A stretch of 64,000 nt of DNA from Candidatus Heimdallarchaeota archaeon (GTDB taxonomy: Archaea; Asgardarchaeota; Heimdallarchaeia; Heimdallarchaeales; Kariarchaeaceae): contig JASBSB010000001.1 in the NCBI GenBank assembly GCA_030149205.1, forward strand, positions 838,712 to 902,711, written 5' to 3'. The translations under genes and the position numbers were made by a program. The notes below the pieces were generated by a model, which did no database searches, was not told the DNA's origin, and saw only the letters and a program-made list of their open reading frames with translations. Below, in pieces: positions 55,195-63,898 of the stretch. Numbering within the stretch: the stretch's first letter is position 1; each line of letters starts with the position of its first letter.

Positions 55195-55680
55195 TTGGTG
55201 AAGAGTTCAGCCTCCCAGAGGCACTTCTTCCTCCCTTGTGACTCTGCAACGGTGACAGAGCTTACCCATGCAACCGGAAAGTATGTCTACAGCTTTGGGA
55301 TGGTGGTGGATGCAATATTTGGGACAAATCTTATTTCCTTTGCCCTGACAAAGCTACTTAACCTGGTGAACCCTCTAAATTTCATCATCAAGGCACTTAA
55401 ACGGTTTGGTGTCATGAGGTACAGCTTTCTACCTCTCTTTGTGAATAACAACCCCTTTGGCCCGACAGGTGAGATGGTGTGGAATGAAGTATTGTGGGAT
55501 TTTGGCAATCTGTTTATGGTGTTAACTTCAGTGTTTTTAACCTATTCAGGTCTCATTGTCATTCCCTACATTGCAGTTACAGTCACCTCAGCGAGCTTAG
55601 CATTGTACAGTTCTCTTGCAAACTTTGTTGGAGTTCTTTACAATCACCTGAGTAACGTAGCTGCTGTTGGGTCCGCCTAA
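55195..55680 (+). CDS. Membrane protein, probably missing its N-terminus
   Basis: 161 residues from a TTG at 55195 with no SD. The frame is open upstream to a stop at 55090 and the upstream residues (DFSSHLGSHINWDFIST) look like protein but lack any ATG, GTG or TTG, so this may be the remains of a longer gene. Two or three hydrophobic segments (about 35-60, 105-155) and a FLPLFVNNNPFGPTGEM loop. The family is not recognised. Confidence 0.4.
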   Translation: MVKSSASQRHFFLPCDSATVTELTHATGKYVYSFGMVVDAIFGTNLISFALTKLLNLVNPLNFIIKALKRFGVMRYSFLPLFVNNNPFGPTGEMVWNEVLWDFGNLFMVLTSVFLTYSGLIVIPYIAVTVTSASLALYSSLANFVGVLYNHLSNVAAVGSA

Positions 55681-55710
55681 TTTAACCTTCTTCCCCTATT
55701 TTGGGATTTC

Positions 55711-55944
55711 TTGTGGATGGTTTTAGGAAGAATAGCTTGGTTTAACCAAGCTGTTGTGGCTTCAGATATCACTGCACAATCAACTGCAACTGCTGCTTCA
55801 GGTGGATGGCCAGTGGTGCTTGCGAAAGCTATCCAAATTATCTCAATAGTAGGGGGTGTCATTTGGTGGCTTTATGGAGTCTATTCAGATATCACAGATG
55901 TTGATGACATAGCAAACATGCCTTCTTGGATATTTGGTGGATAA
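55711..55944 (+). CDS. Small membrane protein
   Basis: 77 residues from TTG (ATG 6 nt later at 55717 is an alternative). One amphipathic region, then a strong helix (AIQIISIVGGVIWWLYGVY) and an acidic tail (SDITDVDDIANM). It follows the truncated gene at 55195-55680 by 30 nt and precedes the 55979 gene by 34 nt. It could be the second half of a broken membrane protein or an independent small one. Confidence 0.4.
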   Translation: MWMVLGRIAWFNQAVVASDITAQSTATAASGGWPVVLAKAIQIISIVGGVIWWLYGVYSDITDVDDIANMPSWIFGG

Positions 55945-55978
55945 ATAAGAAAATTAATAAACTGAGTTAAGGGAGCAA

Positions 55979-56827
55979 ATGAATATGGATTATGATCACA
56001 TGTACTTCTTTCATTATAGGGCAAAAACGCAATCATGTCAATACAAGTCGACCGTTCCTTTTCAGGATAAGATCAAGTCAACTTTTATGCTCTTTCCTTT
56101 TTTATTGGTTGGATTGCTGGCAGGGGTGATACTTATCTCTCAAGGATGGGACAAGGTCGAATTTTTCAACTCTTTGACATTGATTGGGCTGTTATTAACT
56201 TTTACTGCCGTTTTGGTGTTAAACTTTGGATTGATTTCAGTTTTAAGATCCTTCAAAAGATATCAGTATGAAAAATCATTCTTCCCAGTTTTTGATGGGG
56301 TGAGCAAAAACCTTGCTGTGTTCGTCATTGTCACTGTGCTCTACGGGCTTGGTTTTGTTTATCTCTGGTTACCCAATTTACCAGTAATAAAACCGAACAA
56401 CAGACTATACCTGGTTCCTCTGTTTTTGATTGCACTTCCAGGAACAGGAGTGCTAGTGGCTACAGGTGCATGGCTTAATGCAGTATTTAACCGAATAACC
56501 ATAAAGGTTGACCAATCAACCAAAACGTTATCCCTTAAGGTTTGGTCGAGGTTTGACACTTACCGTTCTTTCAAATTTAATCTAAATGATCCAATTTGGA
56601 TAATCAAAAAAAATTTTTTATACAAATCCCGTCATGATTCTGAGTTTCCGGGAAGTAAAGCCTATGCAGCAATTATTGAGAACCAGGGGAACCGACATCT
56701 GGTGTACTGGAACTCAGAAGAGCTATGTACCGCATTTATCTCTGAGCTGAGGCAGTGCACTGACTGGCAGGTAACGGAGGAGGAGGCAGGATTTATTGAT
56801 AAGAACAGCTATAAATGCGTTGTGTGA
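55979..56827 (+). CDS. Four-TM membrane protein with cytosolic PH-like domain
   Basis: 282 residues from ATG, SD GGGAG 4-5 nt upstream. Four helices (about 35-55, 65-88, 105-127, 138-162), then a beta-rich domain of about 110 residues (NRITIKVDQSTKTLSLKVW start) and the end helix FISELRQCTDWQV. Shares the superfamily plan with families A and B. A gene fragment at 10807-10944 is a remnant of a close relative. Function unknown. Confidence 0.7.
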   Translation: MNMDYDHMYFFHYRAKTQSCQYKSTVPFQDKIKSTFMLFPFLLVGLLAGVILISQGWDKVEFFNSLTLIGLLLTFTAVLVLNFGLISVLRSFKRYQYEKSFFPVFDGVSKNLAVFVIVTVLYGLGFVYLWLPNLPVIKPNNRLYLVPLFLIALPGTGVLVATGAWLNAVFNRITIKVDQSTKTLSLKVWSRFDTYRSFKFNLNDPIWIIKKNFLYKSRHDSEFPGSKAYAAIIENQGNRHLVYWNSEELCTAFISELRQCTDWQVTEEEAGFIDKNSYKCVV

Positions 56828-57198
56828 TAAATTTAACTAATGCCAACAATTTCAAGCTTTGATAATTTATTTATCTCTAATTTGGAATCTATTTTTTCTT
56901 CACTCTGAATTCATTTCAAATCTTTGTTATGATGTTTTTTCCTCATCAAGGTTATGGTAAGTTTACCAGACAACCATTTTTGGAATTACTGTCTTCATAG
57001 CAACTTGCGGGTTTTTTACACAGTTGACGGCAAATTCAGTAATGAAAACTGAGACAGTCGCATCTGCAACTTGGCCGAAAATGATGCTTAATTCTTAAGA
57101 TTTCGATTTGAAAGTCTCAATAATAGAAATGCTTTTTGTTATTGATAACTGAGATATAGTTATATTCTACCTTGAAAAAAAAAAATTGAGGTTTTATA
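56828..57198. other. Intergenic region
   Basis: 371 bp, AT-rich. A TATA-like TAGTTATATTC precedes the next gene, whose SD is GAGGT at 57187-57191. No gene recognised. Confidence 0.4.
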
Positions 57199-57516
57199 AT
57201 GACCACTGTGAATTTTAAGTTAAGAACCAAAAGGTGGCCCCCTGTTTTAGTTAAATTGATGACCATTGGAATTATGTTTAGTTTCATTTTCCTCGTAATT
57301 TCAAAGGAATTTAATATACTCTATGGTGTATTCTTTTTGTATTATTTCTTCATTTATGAGCAAATAATAGAACCAATGCTTGAGCGAGAGAAAGATCAGT
57401 GGAGTCCTACCGCATTTAAAGTTGTACAGGGCTTGTCAGTGTTTATTTTTATCCTTCTTATGTTTGGATTGTTACTTTATACTTTTATTGCTCTTACCCT
57501 CTGGATTCTACCTTGA
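57199..57516 (+). CDS. Small membrane protein, three helices
   Basis: 105 residues from ATG, SD GAGGT 7 nt upstream. Basic start (NFKLRTKRWPPVL), three helices (about 20-35, 38-54, 76-103) and no soluble domain. Family not recognised. Confidence 0.55.
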   Translation: MTTVNFKLRTKRWPPVLVKLMTIGIMFSFIFLVISKEFNILYGVFFLYYFFIYEQIIEPMLEREKDQWSPTAFKVVQGLSVFIFILLMFGLLLYTFIALTLWILP

Positions 57517-57556
57517 AATATAGCATAAGTTGTAATTGAGAATCGCATCCAAAATT

Positions 57557-57565
57557 TTTTTTATA
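57557..57565 (+). promoter_or_regulatory. TATA box of the LRR gene
   Basis: TTTTTTATA centred about 27 nt before the ATG at 57589. Confidence 0.55.
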
Positions 57566-57588
57566 ACAAAATTAAGTAGAACAATCAT

Positions 57589-59514
57589 ATGAGTTTGTTT
57601 GAGTACCAGGTGAAGAACCTAAAACCAATTTACATGTCTCCAGCACCACACAAAATAAGAACGGATATCAAAACGAAAACGGTGTACCTCGAGGGGTACT
57701 CATCATTTCTCAATCTAACAGAACTATCAGATATGAACAGATTATATGTCACATGGGATTACAACTCTGGTTTAGGAGTTGAAGCTCTAGACAGTCTTAT
57801 CCAACAGGTCTTAAAGCTGAAGAACCTAAAATCTCTGCATATAAGGGGATATAATCTCCCTCCTCCACCATTGGAAATCTGGGGATTACAGGGGTTAGAC
57901 GAACTAGCGCTTGAAGGTTTTATCCTGCGATCTATTCCCACCTCGGTTTCAAAGCTGACAAATCTAAAGGGATTGACATTAAAGGACTGTCACATCTCCT
58001 CTTTTCCAAAGGAATTGAAGTTTCCAACAGATTTACGCTTCTTAATTCTCAGTAATAACAGATTTAATTTTATACACCCTGATATTTGGAATTTGAAAGA
58101 GCTGAGAGTACTCAACCTGTCAACAAACGGAATTTATCATTTTCCAGATGAAATTGGAAAACTTACAAATCTCAGGGTCTTAAGATTGAGAGGCACAAAA
58201 CTGAGGAAGCTGACCGCAGAGGTTGGAAAGCTTACCAAACTACAAGTGTTGGATATACTATACACTAACGTTTGGCCTATACCACGAACGATTGAAAACC
58301 TCACGGATTTGAAATATTTTTGTATAGATGGGTCTGGTTTTTTAAAGCTTCTCCCGGAGCTGGGCAAGCTGCTGAACATCAAAAATTTAAAGATTAGAAG
58401 TTTAAGTGTTACAAATAGTAGTCTAATCACTCTAACAGAAAGGTGTAATGATCTTATACATCTAAAGGCCTTAACAGTATCCCTTGAGACACCAGACAAA
58501 TTATCCGAAAAAATTATGTGTTTTTCTAACCTTAATTCATTGGTCATTCGAGGTAAAGTTACAGAGATTCCTCCTGAGATTGGAATGTTGCGGAACTTAG
58601 AAACATTAGAAATAACTTCTGGTGCCTTCAGACAGCTACCAACAGAATTAGGATTGTTAAGCTCATTACAAGTTTTGAAAGTAAATTTCTCAGACTTACA
58701 GGCACTTCCAGAAAGTATTGGAAACCTCAGAGAGCTGAAGGAGTTGCATTTAAAATATACTCTACTTGAGAAACTTCCTCACACTATTGGTAACCTTGGC
58801 TCACTGAAAATTCTAAATCTTCATGCAAGTAAATTTAGAGAAATTCCTGCAGAAATCGGAAAATTGAAAGAACTGAGAATTTTGGTTCTTACCATGAACA
58901 AATTATCAACTTTACCAGAAGAAATTGGGGAGCTAAGCTCCTTAAACGTGATTGAGGCCTCAGGTAACAACATTAATACCTTACCAAAGGGGATTGACAA
59001 ACTGTCTAAGCTGAGATATCTTAATCTTGGGGCTAATGAGTTAAATTCGCTTCCCTCTGAAATTGGAGGACTTCAGAGCTTGGAGAAGTTAAGCCTCATT
59101 TCAAATCAACTTAGTGAGGTTCCTGAAAGTATTGGTGCTCTAGAAAGTCTCAAGATACTTTACCTGAATGAAAACCAACTGATCGAAATCCCTACCGGAA
59201 TATTTAAGCTAAAAAAGCTGGAGAAGTTAAGCATTGGATCCAATCAAATACAGAGTATCCCTCCAGAGATTTCCAAGCTTGCAACCCTAAAAATACTGCA
59301 TCTTCCAGGAAATCAACTGACTGAAATCCCTCCTCAGCTTGCTTCCCTAGAGAGACTAGAGATACTGAACCTTTGTAGAAATTCAATACAGTCTGTGCCA
59401 TCACAAATATCTGAGCTTAGATATCTGAAGAGATTTGACCTGAGCTACAACCCAGTAACCAACTTTTGGAGAAAGTTATTTGGGAGATTTTTTGATATTG
59501 AAAAAAATGGTTGA
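57589..59514 (+). CDS. Large leucine-rich-repeat protein
   Basis: 641 residues from ATG. Around 24 LRR units of 23 residues from about residue 75 to 625, of the type LP.EIG.L..L..L.L..N.L, most regular in the C-terminal half (IPPQLASLERLEILNLCRN). No signal peptide, kinase, GTPase or NB-ARC domain in this gene, so a pure LRR solenoid for protein binding. It stands between membrane-protein genes. LRR proteins of this plan are frequent in Asgard archaea, which I take as a weak hint about the host. Confidence 0.9.
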   Translation: MSLFEYQVKNLKPIYMSPAPHKIRTDIKTKTVYLEGYSSFLNLTELSDMNRLYVTWDYNSGLGVEALDSLIQQVLKLKNLKSLHIRGYNLPPPPLEIWGLQGLDELALEGFILRSIPTSVSKLTNLKGLTLKDCHISSFPKELKFPTDLRFLILSNNRFNFIHPDIWNLKELRVLNLSTNGIYHFPDEIGKLTNLRVLRLRGTKLRKLTAEVGKLTKLQVLDILYTNVWPIPRTIENLTDLKYFCIDGSGFLKLLPELGKLLNIKNLKIRSLSVTNSSLITLTERCNDLIHLKALTVSLETPDKLSEKIMCFSNLNSLVIRGKVTEIPPEIGMLRNLETLEITSGAFRQLPTELGLLSSLQVLKVNFSDLQALPESIGNLRELKELHLKYTLLEKLPHTIGNLGSLKILNLHASKFREIPAEIGKLKELRILVLTMNKLSTLPEEIGELSSLNVIEASGNNINTLPKGIDKLSKLRYLNLGANELNSLPSEIGGLQSLEKLSLISNQLSEVPESIGALESLKILYLNENQLIEIPTGIFKLKKLEKLSIGSNQIQSIPPEISKLATLKILHLPGNQLTEIPPQLASLERLEILNLCRNSIQSVPSQISELRYLKRFDLSYNPVTNFWRKLFGRFFDIEKNG

Positions 59515-59617
59515 TACACAATTTAAAATAATGGATCTAAATTCATTGAATGTGAATTTCAAAGCCACTATGGCTAAGCGAGGTGGACTTCCCCTCATTT
59601 AAAGAATTCATGAGGTG

Positions 59618-61351
59618 TCAGAGCTGTTTATACAATGAATAGAAATAGACAGAGTTTGGTCTTGCTTTATTGCTATAGTGTTTCATAGCATTTCTCATCA
59701 GGTAAACCAAGATAAGGTAGAAGTCAAAAAAGGCGAGCATCCCCAGAATCCCAAGACCCCAGTTTATGGCAATCATTCCCCAGACTATCCCAAAAAGCTG
59801 AACAAGCATAAGAAGATAAAACAGAAGAGGTTTGATCTTGTGACCCAGAGTTGGCATCAGCACCCCTGACACACCAAACCTCTTGAAAAGATCATAGGAG
59901 AATACAAAGACTTGCATAACTTCGACAAATATTAGTGCAACAATAAAAATTGAATATATTGATTTTTTCCCCATAACTGACATCAATACATCACCTAATG
60001 ATGTAAAATAGACCGTGAGAAGGATGACTACATTAGCAAGGATAATCAATATTATGGCTGAGTAAAAAAACAACCACCGAAAGAGAAAGAGTGCCAAAGA
60101 TGAATTAGAGAAGTTAACTTCATAAATCTGTACATGAGAATTTTTTCTATAGTTAAGGTAAAATATATAGAAGAAAGTTGGTACCATTACAGCGAAGAAA
60201 ACTCCGATACTCATTAGGGGAGCAAAAATTGTTTCGTTGAAATTATAGACATTGAGAAATTTACTGAAAGATCGCTGTAATACTATCATGATCAAAATGG
60301 AACCCCCGACCAGAAATGCAAAAAATACCATACCACGAACAGTCAAGATGTTGAAAACATTGAATGAATCTGTCACAATTAGGTAAAAAAAGAACATTGC
60401 GAAATTATAATACAATAACCAATTAAATAGACTTCTTTGCTGATTTACAGAATTCAAGGAAAAGAGAAATAAATAAAAGGTAAGCTGGTAAAATAGTAAA
60501 AAGATCCAGAAGGTTACAATATTCATTTTAAAGGTCTCTCTCGCTATTGTTGGGTTATTGAATCGCTCAGTTACAGGGACTGGTTCAGAGATGTTTTTTT
60601 CTGGCTCGATCTCCATTTTCGTATTTAATCCACTGTCTCCACCTATTTCTGTACCCCAATGATTAACGACCAAATAACTGCTAAATTCCTCAGTACTCTC
60701 ACTTTTCGTCGTGTTAAACCCCTCTCTGCTGAGCCGCTGTAAAAATTTTTGTAAATCTAAATTTGACACATTGTTAACTTGGGTTTTGTAGCTGTATACG
60801 TTTGCTGATTCGGAAGATGATGAGTTGTTCAAAAATTTCTCGCTGATCTTGGTAAATTTCTCAGGGATAAACGAAACCCTAAAGCTCAAATGTCCAAATT
60901 TATCTGCCTTTCTTAATTCCCGGAGCTTTGCTATCAGAGATCTGGGGGTGGGGGCAAATGTAAAGGTGAGTTCCAACATTTGGATTTCTTTCATCTGAAT
61001 TTTCTCTTTTTTATTACTCAGTCTGTTTTTGATAATTAGACTCCCATCTGTGTTAAGATATACCATTTCACCAAACGCATGAAACACAACTGGGTAGGTA
61101 ACCCATAAGAAGAGATACAGAAATCCAAGCACGGAATAAGGCCAGTATGATGGAAACACAAGGCTCTGACTATCTGCAATGATTTTTGCCAGGCGATCCT
61201 GGGTGAGGGGACCCAAAGCAAGTCTAACTATGAAGAGCTGATAAGCCACCCAAAGTCCTATCAAATTGAACAGAATCTTGAGATCAAGGTTTTGGACATT
61301 GAGCAACCAATCCACAAAAAGCTTATTGCGAATGCTTCTTTGAGATGGCAA
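59618..61351 (-). CDS. Large membrane protein with PH-like insert and YFYS C-terminal tail
   Basis: 577 residues from TTG. Two N-terminal helices (about 28-46, 72-92), then a soluble domain of about 170 residues with beta-strand patterns and an ending helix (LQKFLQRLSREGFN), as in the four-TM superfamily, then eight helices (about 278-555) that align with the protein at 51292-52335, and the PNSVYFYSLYKQL tail. It reads as a fusion of the two membrane families in this region. Function unknown. Confidence 0.65.
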   Translation of the reverse strand: MPSQRSIRNKLFVDWLLNVQNLDLKILFNLIGLWVAYQLFIVRLALGPLTQDRLAKIIADSQSLVFPSYWPYSVLGFLYLFLWVTYPVVFHAFGEMVYLNTDGSLIIKNRLSNKKEKIQMKEIQMLELTFTFAPTPRSLIAKLRELRKADKFGHLSFRVSFIPEKFTKISEKFLNNSSSSESANVYSYKTQVNNVSNLDLQKFLQRLSREGFNTTKSESTEEFSSYLVVNHWGTEIGGDSGLNTKMEIEPEKNISEPVPVTERFNNPTIARETFKMNIVTFWIFLLFYQLTFYLFLFSLNSVNQQRSLFNWLLYYNFAMFFFYLIVTDSFNVFNILTVRGMVFFAFLVGGSILIMIVLQRSFSKFLNVYNFNETIFAPLMSIGVFFAVMVPTFFYIFYLNYRKNSHVQIYEVNFSNSSLALFLFRWLFFYSAIILIILANVVILLTVYFTSLGDVLMSVMGKKSIYSIFIVALIFVEVMQVFVFSYDLFKRFGVSGVLMPTLGHKIKPLLFYLLMLVQLFGIVWGMIAINWGLGILGMLAFFDFYLILVYLMRNAMKHYSNKARPNSVYFYSLYKQL

Positions 61352-61593
61352 GTAAACCTAGGTCTAATTTTCACACATAAGAACTTTTTTCTCATGGTTA
61401 TCTTTCAGTGATGTAATACCTAAGGAATGTGAGGGAGTATTTGAATTATCTATCAATACACTAAACCATGGCTTGCTTTCAGTAATCGATAAGAACAGAA
61501 ATATAGAGTGATTCATGCAACACTGACTTGGTAAAAAGTGAGACTAGATCTTGAAAACGAACTTTTTTTAAGTCAGTTGTTCTTTATAGATTC

Positions 61594-62541
61594 ATGGATC
61601 TGCATCGAGGTGTAAAAATAGTAGAAAATGAGAATAAACTTATTTTACTCCCAAATTTGACCACATTTAAATTAGGGTATCTAATTATTCCAACTTCGAT
61701 TTTGATCTTCTTTTCAATACCAGAGATTATGGCCATTTATCTTTTTGTGAAACATCAATTCTTTCTAACAGTGTCTGATTACTTTTGGATACTAGGGTTA
61801 CCCATGCTTGTGTATTTATTTATAATTATTGGAATAACAAGAATTCCATCTATAAAGCAATCATTGCAAATAACCCCAATGTATTATTATATAATAGTTG
61901 TAACTTTTACAATTCTGATACCGTCAGTTGGTCTTGGATTCATCTCCGACACTTTTTTAGTAAACGTCACCAAAGGTCGTCTGTTGTATATATTGGCATT
62001 TAGTAATTTTAGCATGTTAATATCTTTGAATTTGGGTTTCCTTGCTCTCTCTTTCTATACTTCTATTGTATTAGAAAGAAGAGGAAGGGAGATAACTGGA
62101 TACTCCTATTTCAGCTACTATATTCTTCCATTTGTCAAAATTCAGAGAAATTCAATCTACAAATCACAAGAACCAATGAAAATGAGATTCTTTATACAAG
62201 ACAAGAACCGAGAATCAGTAAAAGATGGGCAGGTATATGCGTCTTATTCATATACACTGAATGAATTTTTAAACCTTCAAGAGGGACCCAACAAGAAATT
62301 TTTGCTTGGTCTGTATGGACCTGTTGATCAAGGACCGAATATTTTCGGAGATATTATAATTCAATCCAAAGAGAAAAAGGATATTCTTGAGACTATACAG
62401 AGGATCTCAACATTTTGTAAGGTTGAAATTGTGAAAATACCAGCCATTTTTGAGAAGGTTTCTCTGTCTGGTGCTGTTAAAAATGAATCTGCCAAAGATG
62501 GGAGAACCGCTGAACAGATCCTAACCGAAATGAAAACATAA
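61594..62541 (+). CDS. Four-TM membrane protein, family B, third copy
   Basis: 315 residues from ATG; no start exists further upstream in frame before the TGA at 61552. The codons before the ATG read VVLYRF, matching the ERLYRFM of the other copies, so this copy has lost its first 14 codons, or the other copies start too far upstream. It keeps the blocks KIVENENKLILLPN, SYFSYYILPFVKIQ, ASYSYTLNEFL, GLYGPVDQ, TIQRISTFCKVEIVK and EQILTEMKT. No SD, and no family A gene beside it. Confidence 0.65.
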   Translation: MDLHRGVKIVENENKLILLPNLTTFKLGYLIIPTSILIFFSIPEIMAIYLFVKHQFFLTVSDYFWILGLPMLVYLFIIIGITRIPSIKQSLQITPMYYYIIVVTFTILIPSVGLGFISDTFLVNVTKGRLLYILAFSNFSMLISLNLGFLALSFYTSIVLERRGREITGYSYFSYYILPFVKIQRNSIYKSQEPMKMRFFIQDKNRESVKDGQVYASYSYTLNEFLNLQEGPNKKFLLGLYGPVDQGPNIFGDIIIQSKEKKDILETIQRISTFCKVEIVKIPAIFEKVSLSGAVKNESAKDGRTAEQILTEMKT

Positions 62542-63109
62542 CTTGTATTTCATTGAAATTTCTGAGTATTTACATCCCTCTCGTATTCAACTGCATCAGA
62601 CCAATAAATTGTTGATTTACCTTGTTAACAACATATTGACCGTCCCTCCTGTAAGTGATTCCCAGTTACCATACCCAGATGATATTTTCCCACCCTGAGA
62701 CACTTTTAAAATTTTACAGATCCATTAAACCACCCGCTTAACCGTTAATTGGTAAATAGGATTACATTTTTCATAAAACTTGAAGAATTGTGTCTATTGC
62801 AAATAAAGCTATAGCATTTGCTGTATTATCTGCAAAAGCATCCCCTTGGCTCCTCCAAGGCAAGCTTGCAATGTAACGGAGAATAATTGACCTATTGAGT
62901 ATACTACATCTCAAAAGGTACTGTGGATAGATCCAAGGTCAGAATTAAGAGTTGGAATAATTTCTGGGAATGTTGTTATCAAATTGATCCACGAGGAAAC
63001 ATTACCAATAATCCGTAAGCATGAAACTACCAATTATTGCTAATAAAGCTGATGTTGAAGGATAGAGGGTTTGATAAGTCTTAAGAACCAAAATAATCTA
63101 GATTTATAA
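62542..63109. other. Intergenic region with possible coding relic
   Basis: 568 bp. Two stretches (IANKAIAFAVLSAKASPWLL near 62800-62875 and IIANKADVEG near 63033-63066) share the word ATTGC-AATAAAGCT and look like decayed coding sequence, but no intact gene is present. Confidence 0.3.
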
Positions 63110-63349
63110 ATGACATATATCCTTGAAAATGATGAAGCCATTAATCTTGTTCAATTCAAATTGGAATCGATTCAAGAAGCTATTTCATCAATTTTAGATA
63201 TGTGGAAAATTTCAACCATTGAGGAATTTTTGGATTTAACGAAGGAAGGTCAATTAGATGCAGCAGTCATGGATGCTATATCCATGCGTCAATTAATTCT
63301 TGACTTGGAGAAGTATCAAAGAATTTTACGAAAGCTAAAGGAAGGCTAA
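63110..63349 (+). CDS. Antitoxin-like partner of TumE-like toxin
   Basis: 79 residues from ATG. All-helical, acidic first half (LENDEAINLVQFKLESIQEAI), ending in a basic helix (LEKYQRILRKLKEG). It stops 2 nt before the toxin-like gene, the usual toxin-antitoxin layout. No DNA-binding motif is obvious. The role is inferred from the neighbour only. Confidence 0.5.
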   Translation: MTYILENDEAINLVQFKLESIQEAISSILDMWKISTIEEFLDLTKEGQLDAAVMDAISMRQLILDLEKYQRILRKLKEG

Positions 63350-63351
63350 TA

Positions 63352-63717
63352 TTGTCAGATTCACTCATTAACCTTGATGTTGCAAGGAATTTGATCATGG
63401 AAAATTTATCCTCTTATCTTAAATCAACCACAATTAGTGAATTAATGAGGGAGTTAAAACTTGTGTTTGATGCAGGGTTTACACTATTCATTAGATACAA
63501 TGATTATGGAGAGTATGGATATCAACTAATGTTTTCAAACAAAAAGTATGATTATGTACGATTTGATAACTATGATAAAGAATGGGAGGTTTCAACCAAA
63601 CCTCATCATTTTCATTCTAAAGACCCTAAGAGTGTGATAGAAAGTCCAAAGAATGGTGACCCATCGCATGATATTCCCATATTATGTGATTTTATTATTC
63701 AAGAGCTAAATTTGTAA
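63352..63717 (+). CDS. TumE-like (DUF6516) toxin candidate
   Basis: 121 residues from TTG with SD GGAAGG 6 nt upstream. The block YGYQLMFSNKKYDYVRFDNYD, and WEVSTKPHHFH with its paired histidines (PHHFH), matches the TumE/DUF6516 pattern '.Y.......RWDNAPHH....tFPHHxH'. Members are toxins of type II systems whose antitoxin is encoded just before. The nucleic-acid target is not known from the sequence. Confidence 0.6.
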   Translation: MSDSLINLDVARNLIMENLSSYLKSTTISELMRELKLVFDAGFTLFIRYNDYGEYGYQLMFSNKKYDYVRFDNYDKEWEVSTKPHHFHSKDPKSVIESPKNGDPSHDIPILCDFIIQELNL

Positions 63718-63866
63718 TTCTATTCATTTTAAAGAAAATCCAAAATGAAAATCCAAGCGATTAAAAAAATCTTTATCGGGTCATTAGTTTCAACCCCCGC
63801 AATGACTGGATAGCCATACCATGAAAAATTTTGGAAAAAAAATATTATAATAGGGTTAATGCACAA

Positions 63867-63877
63867 GAAATATAAAC
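63867..63877 (+). promoter_or_regulatory. TATA box of the last partial gene
   Basis: GAAATATAAAC centred 26 nt before the ATG at 63899, a leaderless arrangement. Confidence 0.55.
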
Positions 63878-63898
63878 AATTTTTCTGTTTTTAGCATC

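Noticed and set aside
62795..63066. Two short stretches with the shared word ATTGC-AATAAAGCT and protein-like translation
   Set aside because: No intact frame longer than 27 codons; perhaps a decayed gene, not callable.
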